From contig CM050454.1 of the NCBI GenBank assembly GCA_027563935.2, forward strand, positions 24,735,501-24,799,500: 64,000 nucleotides of DNA, given 5' to 3'. Below the pieces are notes generated by a model, which made no database searches, had not been told where the DNA came from, and worked only from the letters and a program-made list of their open reading frames with translations. The position numbers and the translations under genes were made by a program. Source of the DNA: Costus lasius. Taxonomy: Eukaryota > Streptophyta > Magnoliopsida > Zingiberales > Costaceae. How positions within the stretch are numbered: the first letter of the stretch is position 1; every line of letters begins with the position of its first letter. Of this stretch, positions 11,249 to 22,564 are shown piece after piece.

Positions 11249-12706
11249 TGATAAGTGATTTTTACACAATGTTTTTGCCAATGTTTTAGATCATGGGCTT
11301 ATTTGCATGATTTTGTGCTACTTTTAGTGTTTTTATCTTACTTTGCACAGAATCTTCACTTTTCTTGGTTTTTGTGAAAATGTAGGTAAAATGGCCTAAA
11401 AATGAAGGATTTTGAGGGTTTTGAAGCCAAAGCATGATTCCCGAGGAGATCACGAGCTCACACGTCCAATTTGGGGCGAAAACAGTGAAGAACGAGACAT
11501 TTACGGCCTTGGCCGTAATTGCTGATTCGGCCGTAAAAGCGGCGACGAATGGAGGACAAATAAACAGAAACTTTCACGGGCAAGGCCGTAATTCCATCAC
11601 GGGCCATAAAAGTTTCTGTGACCAAAAGCATTATACACCGAAATAATTACGGCCAAAGCCGTAAACTCATCACCGACCGTAAAAGTTTCCACCCCTTCGT
11701 GTTTCTCACTCGATTCGACTCCAAACTGAACCAAAATTGAACCAAACTCTCCAGAAACCTTCCTAGACCGGTTCTATACTGATTAGACTATAAAATGAAA
11801 GGTTTTGGAAGGGTTTAGGGTGCTTCAATGCACGAAAACGAGAGGAGGCGGTGGCAACAGTGATATTCAATTCCAAGGCAGAAAACCAACAGGAAAGCCG
11901 CGCAAGAGAGGAATTAGAGGGTTGATCTTCGTCTCCAGATTGAAGGGAAGCCTTTCTAGTATCTTGTCTAGCGATTTCTTATATTTTTATTGAGTTTCCA
12001 TGTGATTTTCATCAATGAACATGCTGTTTGTTATGAACATGAACGTGTAAACCCTATTTTTGGGATTTAGGGAATAGCCCGTTGATGATTTATAGATTAA
12101 ATACATTGTTCTAAATCTTTTACATGGATTTTTATATATTTGATTTGATTAGAATTGTGCTTATTCCGTAAATTATCCTGATCAAGTATTTTTATGTCTT
12201 AGACGTTGCGAGAAGGACCGGGAGGTGAATTGCAATGTTGGATTTATTCTTTTCAAACATACGAATCCAATCACGGGAGTAGTTTGGATTTGTTTGAAGG
12301 ATTCCATGGTTTTTCACAGAACTTAATGGGTTTATTTATGTTAATTGTCACGGGAGTAAGGAATTAATATAAATAGATACCGGATTATGCTTCGGGAGGA
12401 GGTAATCTGTACCTTAGGAAAAATCCCTTTCAAAACTATAATAATCTGTTAAAGATTTATTTTTACTAAATTCATAATCGTCAACGTGGTGAAACCCTGA
12501 GTCCTGATTTTATCAGAATTGATTTTTACCCAAACGCTCGCTTTTGCATCTTTTCGTAGTTTGAAGTGTCCAAACAGAACAAAAATTTCATTTTGATTCG
12601 TTTAGATATAGATCAAACGTGTAATCGGTACTTGACCGCCTGATCCTCGAGGGATCGATAACTTTTTATTACTTCGATAAATCTGTGCACTTGTGGATCG
12701 CTATCA
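11249..12706 (+). mobile_element. 5' LTR of element B
   Basis: This is a TG...CA LTR of 1,458 bp with TGATA/TATCA ends. It has its own version of the dyad array at 11,500-11,690 (TTACGGCC...GGCCGTAA). The 3' end carries the module ATTACTTCGATAAATC then GTGCACTTG, shared with the A, C and D LTRs. Confidence 0.9.
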
Positions 12707-12712
12707 AGTTTT

Positions 12713-12730
12713 TGGCACCGTTGTCGGGGA
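12713..12730 (+). promoter_or_regulatory. Primer-binding site of element B
   Basis: TGGCACCGTTGTCGGGGA lies 6 bases after the LTR end. It differs at two positions from the TGGCGCCGTTGCCGGGGA form seen in element D. From memory this site type pairs with the 3' end of tRNA-Asp in Athila-like elements. Confidence 0.85.
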
Positions 12731-12988
12731 TTAGGCCAGTCAATATTGATTTAATCGTGAGATTTATAGACTAGACATTTTTTAAATTTATTTTTATTTT
12801 TATTTTAATTATTTTATTTATTTTTTGTTTTTATTTTTTTTATTTATTTATTTTCGTAATTTTTTTATATAGGTAGTTGTTTTATTTTCCTCTTTTTGGA
12901 TTAACACGTTGTATGAATAGGAGGACTAAAAATTACTTGTTTACAAATTTTATGTTGCCTGTTCTACATTATATATTTTTGAATTTTA

Positions 12989-13443
12989 TTGAAAAAAATA
13001 ATGTTTAACCAATGTCAATGGTCAAATCAGGGGTATGTGCTGCCAGTTGCATTACAATCACCTACAGCAAAGATAAATTCTTTTTCTCAACATACTGAAT
13101 ATTTAAGAATGCAATCTTCTGTTACTTGTGATATTTGTGGAAGTTATTATCATTATCCTTATGAGTGCCAATTTAGAAATCCTGCCAGTTCTCATCTATC
13201 ATCGTACCAAGATGATCAGTATAATTCTAGATGGGAAAATCACCAAACTTTTTTTTATGAGGATTTCTCAAATAATATTTTAGAACCACACTTTGAGGAA
13301 TCTGAGGAATCTATGCTAGAATCCATGCTTGAAAAAATTGTGACAAATCAAAGTAAGGAACTTGAAGATCTTAGAGGGATAATTGATCAGCTTACTTCTC
13401 AAGTAGAATATATATGTGCTAATACTAAAATGCTAGAAACCCT
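12989..13443 (+). pseudogene. Gag-like ORF of element B
   Basis: A frame from ATG 12,989 encodes a protein without the usual Gag core (no WxxLxxxFLxKYF block). It has a cysteine motif, CDICGSYYHYPYECQ (near 13,125-13,170), an acidic stretch, and a C-terminal coiled-coil-like segment (LESMLEKIVTNQSKELEDL). The same CDICG motif plus LEKFMSNQNQ tail occurs in element E (35,421-35,651 and just after). It matches the C-terminal half of Athila Gag. After 13,443 the frame runs into the 3' LTR, so the native end is lost. Whether this short protein had a function of its own is unknown. Confidence 0.65.
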
Positions 13444-13649
13444 AGATCCTAAATTTATCCGAATTGATTTTTACCCGAACGCTCGCTTTTGCTTCTTTTT
13501 GTACTTAGAAGTTGCCAAAACAAAAACCACATATTGATTCGTCTAGATATAGATCAAATGTGTAATCGGTACTTGACCGCCAGATCCTCGTTGGGAACGA
13601 TAATCTTTTTATTACTTCGATAAATCTGTGCACTTGCGGATAGCTATCA
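13436..13649 (+). mobile_element. Truncated 3' LTR of element B
   Basis: Homologous to 12,491-12,706, including the TTTTTACCC-AACGCTCGC block, GGTACTTGACCGCC, and the terminal GTGCACTTGCGGATAGCTATCA. The AGTAT duplication follows at 13,650. Confidence 0.9.
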
Positions 13650-13654
13650 AGTAT

Positions 13655-14328
13655 CCATCTAATAAACAAAAGTGAGAATGGTTTGCAAGCCTTTCAACCA
13701 TCTGATCAATAAAAGGTAAGGGAAAATGGTCCTTCCTAGTAGTAGCATTCAATTTTCTATAATCTATGCACATGCGCCAACTAGTTATAGTTCTAACAGG
13801 AATTAATTCATTGTCTTTATTTTTCATGACAGTTACCCCTCCTTTCTTAGGAACACAATGTACAAGACTTACCCATATACTATCAAAGATAGGATAGATA
13901 ATACCTGCATTAAGTAGTTTCAAAACCTCCTTTTTCATAACTTCTTTCATAGAGGGGTTAAGTCTCCTTTGAAAATCTGCATGTGGCTTGTGTTCCTCTT
14001 ACATCAAGATCCTGTGCATACAAAAAGAAGGGTTAATTCCCTTTAAATCATCAATTGTGTACCCAATTACCTTTCTATGAATCCTTAATTCTTTGAGAAG
14101 CAAATTTGTTTCCCTTTTTCCAAGCTGTGCATCAACAATAACAGGGTAAGTAGAATTAGGACCAAGAAATTCATAACGAAGGTTATCAGGTAAAGCTTTA
14201 AGTTCTACTTTTGGAGCTTTCCTTTCTTCACTCTTTTCATTATCACAAGCACTGCAATCTAATAATTCATCAATTTCAGAATTGGTCTCTACCTTACAAT
14301 CAAGAGAGGAATCTAACTCAGAATCAAT
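13655..14328 (-). pseudogene. Protease-RT linker and RT N-terminal half of element A
   Basis: On the minus strand a linker (acidic, then LPDNLRYEFLG) leads into the reverse transcriptase fingers. Blocks are MKKEVLKLLNAGIIYPI (near 13,930-13,880), VHCVPKKGG (near 13,850), WRMCIDYRKLNATTRKDHFPLPFIDQ (about 13,790-13,700) and HFCLLDGY at the insertion point. The order and spacing are normal for Ty3/gypsy RT. One in-frame stop lies near 14,000. The domain continues at 11,243 beyond element B. Confidence 0.9.
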
Positions 14329-15012
14329 TTAAGAGGTTTCAACAAATAAATCATTAAGATCATAGACAATGTTATCTAAAGCATGTACACTACAGCAAGA
14401 TCCCACATTTGAAGGGTTTTTCATGGCTTCATTCAAGTCATAATCAATTCTTTCATCCTCAATGTTAAGTGTAAGCTTACTGTTCTTTACATCAATAAGT
14501 GCTCCCACTGTGGCTAAGAATGGTCTACCAAATATGATTGAGATTCTTGCATCTTCTTCTATCTCAAAAATTACAAAATCTACTGGGATGAAATATTTAC
14601 CTACTTGGATAGGTACATCTTCAAGAATTCCCACAGGGTATTTAACTGAATAATCGGTGAGCTGCAAAGATATAGAAGTCGGTTTAAGCTCTCCCATGTC
14701 CAATTTCCTGCAAATAGACAATGGCATTAGACTCACACTAGCACCTAAATCACATAAGGCTCGTTCAAAAGCAATGCCCCCAATAAAATAAGGTATAGAG
14801 AAACTACCTAGATCTTTTAATTTCGGTGGCAACTTATTTTGGATAATAGCATTACATTCTTCAGTAAGAGCCACAGTACCATAGTCCTCTATTTTTCTCT
14901 TATTAGACAAAATTTCTTTCAAAAATTTAGCATATGTGGGCATTTGAGATAAAGCTTCAGTAAATGAAATATTAATGTAAAGCTTTTTCAAAACATTAAG
15001 AAATCTCCCAAA
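14329..15012 (-). pseudogene. Aspartic protease region of element A
   Basis: This frame would cleave the Gag-Pol polyprotein. The active-site loop reads ALCDLGASVSLMP (near 14,750), with DLGA in place of the retroviral DSGA. That form is characteristic of Athila-type elements. The second hallmark, IIFGRPFLATVGALIDV, is near 14,500-14,550. The reading frame is open for 220 codons and ends at a stop at 14,329. It is separated from gag only by an in-frame TAG at 15,013-15,015, where related element D has Gln, so gag and protease were originally one frame. Confidence 0.88.
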
Positions 15013-16182
15013 CTATTTGTCTAATTTGGCCTGCACGTGTCTCTGGGGGAAGGGTGGCCTATGTGGTGTAGTAGAACTAGGTTTAGAAACATCATTCTGA
15101 CATGGCTCATCACTTTTATGTTCATCACCTGGGTGAGGTGGCAAACTAGCTTGGGATTGCTCATGCTCAGAAGATTTTTCTAACTCTAATTCATCATCAT
15201 GATCATCATTAGGCTCTTTTTCGTTCTTCACAACTCTCCCTTTAGGTTCATATAATTGTCTTCCACTCCTAGTAGTGATAGCATCACAGTGTTCCTTAGG
15301 ATCTAATTCAGGTTCAGCAAGTATTTGATCTCCTAGAGTTTTATTATAAGCAGCTAAAGATCCTATTTGAGAGGCAAGATGATTAACTAATCCCTTAAGA
15401 TTTTCAATCTCTTTATTTTGGTTTCTCATAAACTTTTCAAGCATGGATCCTACACTAAAAGAATTTACCTCTTCAGTCAAGGTTCATCGTTCCTCATTCT
15501 CATTCTTACCATGTTGATGACAATATAGCATTCCTTTTTCCGGAGCCCACTGGTTAAGATTCAGGGCCATCTCCTCAAGCAGGGTAGAAGCATCTTCGAT
15601 TGTTTCACTCATGAGGGATCCTCCTGCAGCAGCATCAACAATCAAACGGGTATTATAAAGTAAGCCATTATAAAATGTATGAATTAAAATCCAATCTTTA
15701 AGGCCATGGTGAGGACACTTCTGTTGTAATTTATTGAATCGCTCCCATGCCTCACTAAAAGTCTCGCCATCCCGCTGTGCAAAGCTTGTAATTTGGTTTC
15801 TCAACTGGATGGTTTTGCCGGGTGGAAAGTACTTCATCAAGAAGGCATTGGACAATTGCTCCCATGTGGTGAAGGTACCGGTAGGTTGAGAATGTAGCCA
15901 AGAGCATGCTCGGTCCCTGAGAGAAAAAGGAAACAATCTTAATTATAATGCATCATCAGAAACTCCATTAATTTTAATGGTATCATAAAGTTCAAGAAAA
16001 AGAAATAAATGTTGGTAAGGATCTTCAATTGGTGATCCTTTAAACTGATTCTATTGGATCATGGACAAGAAAGCAGGATTGATTTTGAAATTATCAGCAT
16101 CAATAGCTGGTCTGGCGATGCTAAAGTGTATCTCCTGTGGTTTAGGGGCTGCGTAGTCCCTAAGTGATTTCCAGTTTGCCAT
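15013..16182 (-). pseudogene. gag of element A
   Basis: This is the structural capsid protein of the element. The likely start is the Met of MANWKSLRDYAAPKP at 16,182, after which SIARPAIDADNFKINPA is typical of Athila Gag. In-frame stops near 16,051 and 15,940 break it. The capsid core follows: FPFSLRDRACSWLHS, then WEQLSNAFLMKYFPPGKT and WERFNKLQQKCPHHGL (about 15,930-15,720). A C-terminal segment with a coiled coil (SMLEKFMRNQNKEIENLKGLV, near 15,450) and Pro-rich linker ends at TAG 15,013. No intact zinc knuckle is visible. Confidence 0.9.
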
Positions 16183-16330
16183 CAGATCTAAATTTCTTGT
16201 GCAGTCTAAAGCAAATAGGTCAAATAACTCAAGTAAACAGAAGAGAACAGTAAGATTGAACATAAATAGGAAATAAACAAAACCTAGTCTAGCAATACTT
16301 TCAATATCTTCAATATTGACAAAACCAAGG

Positions 16331-16348
16331 TCCCCGGCAATGGCGCCA
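16331..16348 (-). promoter_or_regulatory. Primer-binding site of element A
   Basis: On the minus strand TGGCGCCATTGCCGGGGA lies 6 bases from the end of the 5' LTR (16,355). This is the minus-strand DNA priming site, of the same type as in elements B, D and E. Confidence 0.9.
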
Positions 16349-16354
16349 AAAACT

Positions 16355-18235
16355 TGTTGTGTCTACAAGTGCATGGATACTCAAAGTAATAAAGAAAGAT
16401 ATCGAACCACAGAGACCTCATTGTCAAGTACTGAATAATTGAGTCCTTACTATCTAGGCAATCAAAACTATGCAAGTGAACTAATGAAAGCTAACGAAAA
16501 TATCAGAGAGAGAGACTAGGACTAGGGTTTCATCCTCTTTAATTTCTATGACTAGATATGAATAGTAATTCGTCAGTTAAATTTTATCATGGTAAAGACA
16601 TAATTTACTTCATAAAAGGATCATCTCACTTTCATGCACACAATCATGCAGGGACCGATCTTCGCTTTCGCGCAAGATCTATCCCAGGCTAAAAATAAGT
16701 AAATCATCAATCATAGAACTCAAGGATCACTTTCGTGCATCCGAGTCTCAACACAAGTTCTATTTATGGTTCTCCAACGTTCCGATCCTCACTTTCACAC
16801 AAGATCTCCACGTTTCATAAATTAACTCAATCCTAGATTCAAATTATTAAACATGGCAATTATTCTTCTAAAATCAAGAAATAATAACTAACCTAATTTC
16901 TTACACTAAGTTTCTATCATGCAATTCTAGGGTTCTAAGTTCTCAAGCAAGTCACCTTTCGGTCTATCGCGAAAACTCTAAAACATGATTAATAACATGA
17001 ATCTATGGAGAGTTAAAGAGCACTTTTCACATAAGTAGAATTATCGTGCTAAAATTATACATGACGAAGAAATGAAAAAGTTATCTAGTCATTAAGAAAT
17101 CAAAGGAAATTACTCCCCCATGTCCCATAAAAGGTTTAAGCTTGCATGGATGAAAGATTACAATAATCCATATTATCAAAGTGTAAGAAATCAATGAAAA
17201 AGCGGAAAAACAAATAACCACACGGCTGTTGGCTATAATGAAAATTACAGCTGTAATTTCCACGTGTGAACAGTGCCGGCGGCGTGCCTTTGTCGATTTC
17301 TCCTCCGATCGATCTCGTTTCACTCTGGAACTTCTAGGCTATGTTCTCCTACTCTAGGCAATGCTTCTCCTCAAATTTCACGGCCTGAGATGTGTTGTAC
17401 ACTTCCCAGCGGTGAAACCTAAGGCGGCGACGTGAAACACAATTTCTCCGACGTCGGTGGATCAAAATTAGGGCTTTTGTTGTCTGTGTCTTCTCCTCGC
17501 AAAAAGCTCTCCTTTGCTTCTTACGGATCTTCCAATTATGCCATGGATCGTCCGCAATCGATCGCGCAAAAATCGGGCTTCAAAAAGTCCGTGAAGGTTG
17601 CGTGTTCAGAATAGAATTACGGCCGTGGTTTATATTACGGCAATGCCATATTTACTTTAAGTTGTTCTGTACAGGATTCGACCAGAATTATGGTATCGTA
17701 AAATAACTTACGGCAGTACCGTATTTTCCCCAAATCTCTTGGGTCAGAAAATGCACCAAAATACGGCACCATGGAAATGATTACGGCCCTGCCGTGAACT
17801 CTAGAAATCTTTTGGGTGAAAAGTAGATTGAAATTATGGCCCGTGAAATTATTTACGGTAGTGCCATAATTTTTAAAAAACTTTCTGGACGAAAAATTCC
17901 CAAATTACGGCAGTGCTCCGATATTACGGTAGCCGGTGAAATTACGGAGCCGTAATATAGATTACGGCCCTACCGTAATTTGGTCTGAAGCTCTAATCTT
18001 CATGAAATTTGACATGTAATCTCCTTTTGATGGTGGAAACTCATTCATGCATCTGGAATTGCTTGAAAACGCCTAAAAATCATGCCTTTTTACCTGAAAA
18101 TCATCAAAAACCAAAAAGAATGTAGATTCCACAGTATTTGATAAAAAAGGCATAAAAATAAGCAAAGGTTCATGAACTTAACACAAAAAGATATATGAAA
18201 TGGCATGAAATTTACTATAAATTTCGGTGTCATCA
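16355..18235 (-). mobile_element. 5' LTR of element A
   Basis: A TG...CA LTR of 1,881 bp that pairs with 5,850-7,682. The dyad array is at about 17,610-17,970 and is slightly longer than in the 3' LTR. CACTC follows at 18,236-18,240. Confidence 0.95.
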
Positions 18236-18905
18236 CACTCCTATAGCTCTTTTTCTAAATGTCGAGCCTTATGGAGTTGAGTTGGCCAGGGGAAATGCAA
18301 GATTAGACATTGAATCATATATGGCCATGAAGATGATTATAAGAGAAGGAGATTTATTTTGTTTGGTTCTTGGACCTGGGGCCCCCACACTACCACTGCC
18401 CAATAAAGAGAAGACCACTGTCCATAATTAAGCAAATTAGAAACTAACTCCTAGTGATGTTGCTTATGCTATGCCACCACCTTTGGATTCAGTACCACCA
18501 CCACCCACTTGGGGTGGAAGAGATGACTCATTTAATATGGGAATGGATTCACCATCTCATCGAGCTACAGATTCTTCTCACCGAGTTAGAGGTTCCTCAC
18601 ACTGAGCTAAGAGAGGATGGGCTAGTGCCTATGACCCAGGTTTTCAGGCTCTCTCTACTGAACTATACCGGCAGGGGTGCCTCATGGAGAGTATGCTTCA
18701 CTCCATGGGGCATATACATCAAGATGTTGAGGAACTTTGAAAGTATATGGAGGAAATGGGTAATTTCCTCTATGACCGGTTCAGCTATAAAGATAGTAGG
18801 GGATGTGGTGGAGATGATGATAGAGACCAAGGAGGGAAGCATAATGATCCCATGAATGCAACCCTTGAGGACACCAAGGAAATAGGATCTGATGAAGATA
18901 ATTAG
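18236..18905 (+). pseudogene. Post-pol ORF of element O, 3' part
   Basis: This continues the ORF interrupted at 5,849. The block VEPYGVELARGNARLDIESYMAMKMIIREGD (about 18,258-18,350) is matched by YPVEMERARGSSRLDLESCVAMKMIVKGGD in the minus-strand copy at 25,897-26,069, so this is a conserved domain rather than chance coding. A Pro- and acidic-rich C-terminus follows, with frameshifts, and ends at TAG about 18,903. The function is unknown. Confidence 0.6.
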
Positions 18906-19164
18906 AGCTCTGTGAGTATTTTCTTCCTAGCTTGTTCCTTATTCATCTTATATTTCTATTGATGATTCATGTTTTTATAGGGAAGGATGACTTAATCAAA
19001 CTTCTTATGTCCGCTGCTATTGTTCTTCACTGCTTTTTCATGATTCTGAACTATAAATTCGATTTGGTTGTATTGAAATATTTTGAACTTGTGATTTTGA
19101 TATTGAGTTCGATATGGTTGTATGTGATGCCTTGCATTCTAATAGTAATTTTCCTTGGTATTTC

Positions 19165-20625
19165 ATGATAAATCTAGGCTTATTTTGATATTTTCACACT
19201 CTTTTAAGACTTATTTACTTGAAAACCTCAGAATCTTCACTTTTTCTTGCTTTTGTGGAATTTCAAGTAAAATCACCCAATTTTGATGTTTTTTGAAGAT
19301 TTTAAGGTCATGGGGTGATTTCTTATATGAAGACGAAGCTGTCTGTTAAATTTGGACTCAATTAGAGTTAGCCTGAAAAATACGGCCAGGTTCACTAGTT
19401 CTTTCGCCAGACGCAAGGTTACTTCACAGAGAGCTTGACGGGCAGGTGAACCCGGCGGGGTTCACCCATGATTCTCTCTGTTGCGTAGCGCTCAAAGTGG
19501 CCATAGCACATCACAGGCAGGTGAACCCGGCAGGGTTGACCCGTGCTTCTTTCGGCCAAAACAATCCAGAACACATCATGGCCAGGTGAACCCGGCGAGG
19601 TTCACCCGTGATTTCGACCCAGGCGAACAAGAACCCGAGTCCCACTCTGATTTTCTCTGATTTCTAACTCGTTTGAAGTCCAAATTTGGCAAGGAAGGCT
19701 TCATTAGAAAGCTTATTCAAAGGAGAACGCATGGAATATAAAAGCCCTAATTTTCATGACTAAGCATCGAGGAATCACGCGACGAAGTGGCTAGGGCGGA
19801 AGAACACGGCAACGAGGAGTTTCGGAGTAGATTTTTGGAGATTGAGACATCAGATCATCACGATTTCTTGAGAATACTTTCGGTTTAGCGTCTCCTTCCT
19901 CTTAGATTCACTTCCTTGTAGTTTTCTTTCCCTTTAAAGAGAGATTTTGAACGTTTCAATGACGATTGTTGCGTAAAACCTTTTTCTGGGCTCGGTTGAA
20001 GCCCGTTGACTATTCTTGATTGCAATTCCTGTTTCGATTCAGTTGTTTGAATTATATTGTGAGCATATTTTACTTTGATGTACAAATCTCATGACTTTAC
20101 CTTGGCTGAGTATTCTCATATTTAAACCGTTACAATTCATACTGAGAGGAGGATTGTAAGGGTGGATCTTCTTAGTAAAACTTGTGAGACCTCGACACGA
20201 GAGTGCTTGGTCTTCGCTCAAGGGTTTCACAATCTTCCATAGAACTCATTGGGTTTGTCTAAAATGATCCACCGCGAGAGTAGGAGATCGTCTTAGTCAA
20301 ACACCGGGGTGTACACTCGAGAGAGGGCACCTTGTACACTAGGGATAGATTTCTTGTGCAATATCATAAATCCAGATAACTAATATTATTAAGAGTGATT
20401 AAGATCGTCAGCGTAGTGGAAACCATAGCCCTGATATCTCTCTCATATTATTCTCTACCGACATAGCTTTGATTTCTTATTTTCGATTTAAGTTCTCAAA
20501 ACCCTGTTTCGGTTTGCCTAGCTATTGAAGATTGGATTTTCTGGTACTCAACCTTGTTCCCTGTGGTATTCGACATCTTTTATATTACTTCGACATAACC
20601 GTGCACTTGCGGGACGTGTTAGTAT
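19165..20625 (+). mobile_element. Probable solo LTR, C family
   Basis: The segment starts TGATAAATCTAGG, like the start of LTR B. It carries an array of larger dyads at 19,380-19,615 (CAGGTGAACCCGGCGGGG then TTCACCCGTGA) and ends with ATTACTTCGACATAACC then GTGCACTTGCGGG, the conserved LTR end module. No primer-binding site follows. The exact 3' boundary and a target duplication could not be found. It interrupts the 3' region of element O. Confidence 0.6.
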
Positions 20626-20639
20626 GATATTTTGATATT

Positions 20640-21790
20640 CTGATGATATTTAGCACCTTGTGCATCCTAATACATGATGATTGTATAACTTTGTTGTTAA
20701 ACTTGACATATGTAGTTTCCTTTTGTTTTGGTCATATGCTATAGTGTTGAAGTGTGGTCTGATTTTCTAAAATTCTTTTTGACAATTTAATTTTCTTGAT
20801 AATGAACATGTCAATGCCTGAAATTAGGGATGAACCTATTGTGATGAATTTATTTCTTTAATATATATCTACCTGTTGGAATTTTTCATTGATTAATGCA
20901 TGAGATTTTGGGTAGATGTATTGTTTGATGAATTTAATCTAAGAGGGAAGCTACTTCTTTGAATAAAACAAGCATATGAGTATGATTTTTGAATTGATAT
21001 CAATTGATTAATCTAGTTGATGTTTGATCTATTTGCTATTTGTTGGGAAGAAAGATTCCATGATCCAATAAAGTGAGAGGTGACTCCCTTACTTGGCACT
21101 GCGTAAAGTTGGCAGTGGTACCAAAGACATGGGTTAAAGTCAAAATAAAAAAAATGAGGAGAGAATAAAAGAAAAAGAAAAAAAGAGAGAGAATGACTCC
21201 TCGTCTTGGCACCGTGTTAATTTGTGGTGGTATCGAAGTTAAGAGTTAAAGTCTAAGTAAAAAAGTATGTATCTATGTGGGTACATGCCATGGAGAGAAA
21301 TCATTTTACATTAACTCCACTATCTTAGGTAAAATTTTTCTTACCAAAGAGATATGAGTTCTATTACATTAGTTATATGAGCAGTGTACTCTAAATTCAT
21401 CATCAGAAAAAAAAAAGGTGGTAATCGAATTAGAGAATGTAAATGATACAAAAAAGGGAGAAACTAAATGATTTTGAGTGGAAAAAGATCTTGGATATCC
21501 TATTCCTGTAAACAAAAGTATTATGGATTTGAACTTAAACTAGGTAAAATCTTGAGATTGGAATTCTGTGAATTATACAAGTTGCGAAATTTTATTTGAT
21601 TAAGTTGTAGATCTTGAGGATTAAATTCAAAAGATAATCTATTTATTTGGAATTTTATATAGCATTTAGTAAAATTTTTCATTGGTGATTATATTTTAGA
21701 AGTTTATTCTTTATAAGAAAGTTTATTATCTTTGATCGGTTTTGATTTTTTATTTGCTTGAGGACAAGCAAAGTTTGAGCCTTATATATT
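20640..21790 (+). other. 3' untranslated region of element O
   Basis: Homologous to the reverse of 7,683-8,846. Shared blocks are the segment around ATCAATTGATTAATCTAGTTG (near 21,000) and CTATTTGCTATTTGTTGGGA, the duplicated TGGCAC...GTGGTA motif (near 21,095-21,125 and 21,210-21,235), and GCTTGAGGACAAGCAAAGTT just before the LTR. No gene is seen. Confidence 0.75.
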
Positions 21791-22420
21791 TGATGACAAA
21801 GAAATTCATAGTATATTTGTATCATTTAATTGGTCTTTTTGTGTCATATTCATGCTCTTTTGCTTATTTTTATGTCTAATTTATCAAATACTACGGAATC
21901 TACACTTTTTCTCACTTTTGATTATTTTTAGGTAAAAAGGCATTATTTTAAGGAGTTTTTGAGCAATTTGAGTGCATTAACGAATTTCAATCATCAAGAG
22001 GAGATCACACATCAAATTTCATGTAAATTGGAGCATCAAACCAAATTATGGCAGAGCCGTAATGAATATTACAGTACCATGGTTTTACTGAACTTACAGA
22101 ATAAACCATGGCACTACCGTAATGAATATTACAATACCATGGTATTTAATTTCACACCCCGTATTTTCTTTGATATATATATCAAAGAAAATACGGGGTG
22201 TGAAATTAAATACCCCCCACCCATGAAATATTCTGTTTCGTTGACACTTCAAAAGTACGGGCGTGACAGAAAATACACCCGTACCGTGAAAGCTTCTAGT
22301 AACTTAGAGCACAAAAATATGACTTGTGAAAAGAAATACAGCAGTGCCATATTTTTTTGCGTAAAGTTCCAAAATTATCATTTTTTTCATGAAATCAACT
22401 CAGAACCCTCCTATGACAAA
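21791..22420 (+). mobile_element. Truncated 3' LTR of element O
   Basis: It begins TGATGACAAAG at the expected place after the 3' untranslated region and resembles A-family LTRs (GTGTCATATTCATGCTC, the GGTAAAAAGGCA segment, the dyad array at 22,045-22,340). It is cut short at about 22,420, where 3' sequence of element D (opposite orientation) begins. It contains the 74-bp palindrome. Confidence 0.65.
22141..22214. repeat. Perfect 74-bp palindrome
   Basis: The two 37-bp arms are exact reverse complements with no spacer. The centre is TATATATA at 22,174-22,181. The arms start GGTATTTAATTTCACACC. No other LTR copy in the window has the second arm, so the palindrome is new to this copy. Confidence 0.95.
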
Positions 22421-22502
22421 GAAAAATAGGAGTTAGTACTAGAAAAACTCAAAAATGAGTAAAATCAAATCAAATCAATTAAAAAAAGCAAGAGTAAGAA
22501 TG

Positions 22503-22528
22503 CTTGGGTTGCCTCCTAAGAGCGCTAA
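22503..22528 (-). other. Conserved post-pol hairpin motif (element D)
   Basis: On the minus strand TTAGCGCTCTTAGGAGGC continues to AACCCAAG. It is a variant of the motif at 8,847 and lies about 40 bp after the integrase-tail stop. Confidence 0.65.
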
Positions 22529-22564
22529 GTTTAATGTTGCTAGCTAGACCAAAGATCATCATCA

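Larger units (their letters stand above)
11249..13649 (+). mobile_element. Internally deleted LTR element B with AGTAT target duplication
   Basis: The element begins TGATAAGTGA and ends GCTATCA. AGTAT occurs at 11,244-11,248 and 13,650-13,654. It has a full 5' LTR (11,249-12,706), a primer-binding site, about 150 codons of Gag-like sequence, and only the last 210 bp or so of the 3' LTR. GAAACCCT occurs both in the 5' LTR (12,491-12,498) and at the internal/3' LTR junction (13,436-13,443). Deletion through this 8-bp microhomology probably removed pol and most of the 3' LTR. Confidence 0.93.
5850..18235 (-). mobile_element. Complete Athila-type Ty3/gypsy element A, containing nested element B
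   Basis: The element is bounded by two A-family LTRs (5,850-7,682 and 16,355-18,235) with CACTC target duplications at 5,845-5,849 and 18,236-18,240. On the minus strand the order is 5' LTR, primer-binding site, gag, protease, reverse transcriptase, RNase H, integrase, 3' untranslated region, 3' LTR. Element B (11,249-13,649) is inserted in the reverse transcriptase. Without B the element is about 10 kb, normal for Athila. The LTRs are very similar but not identical by eye, so the insertion is fairly young but not new. Several in-frame stops make it non-autonomous now. Confidence 0.95.

Noticed and set aside
13444..13537. C-terminal end of the Gag-like frame of element B
   Set aside because: This part is 3' LTR sequence (it matches 12,499-12,590), so the extra residues are not native protein.
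19160..20640. A target duplication for LTR C
   Set aside because: TTTCA before 19,165 has no counterpart after the GTGCACTTGCGGG end. The 3' boundary is uncertain.
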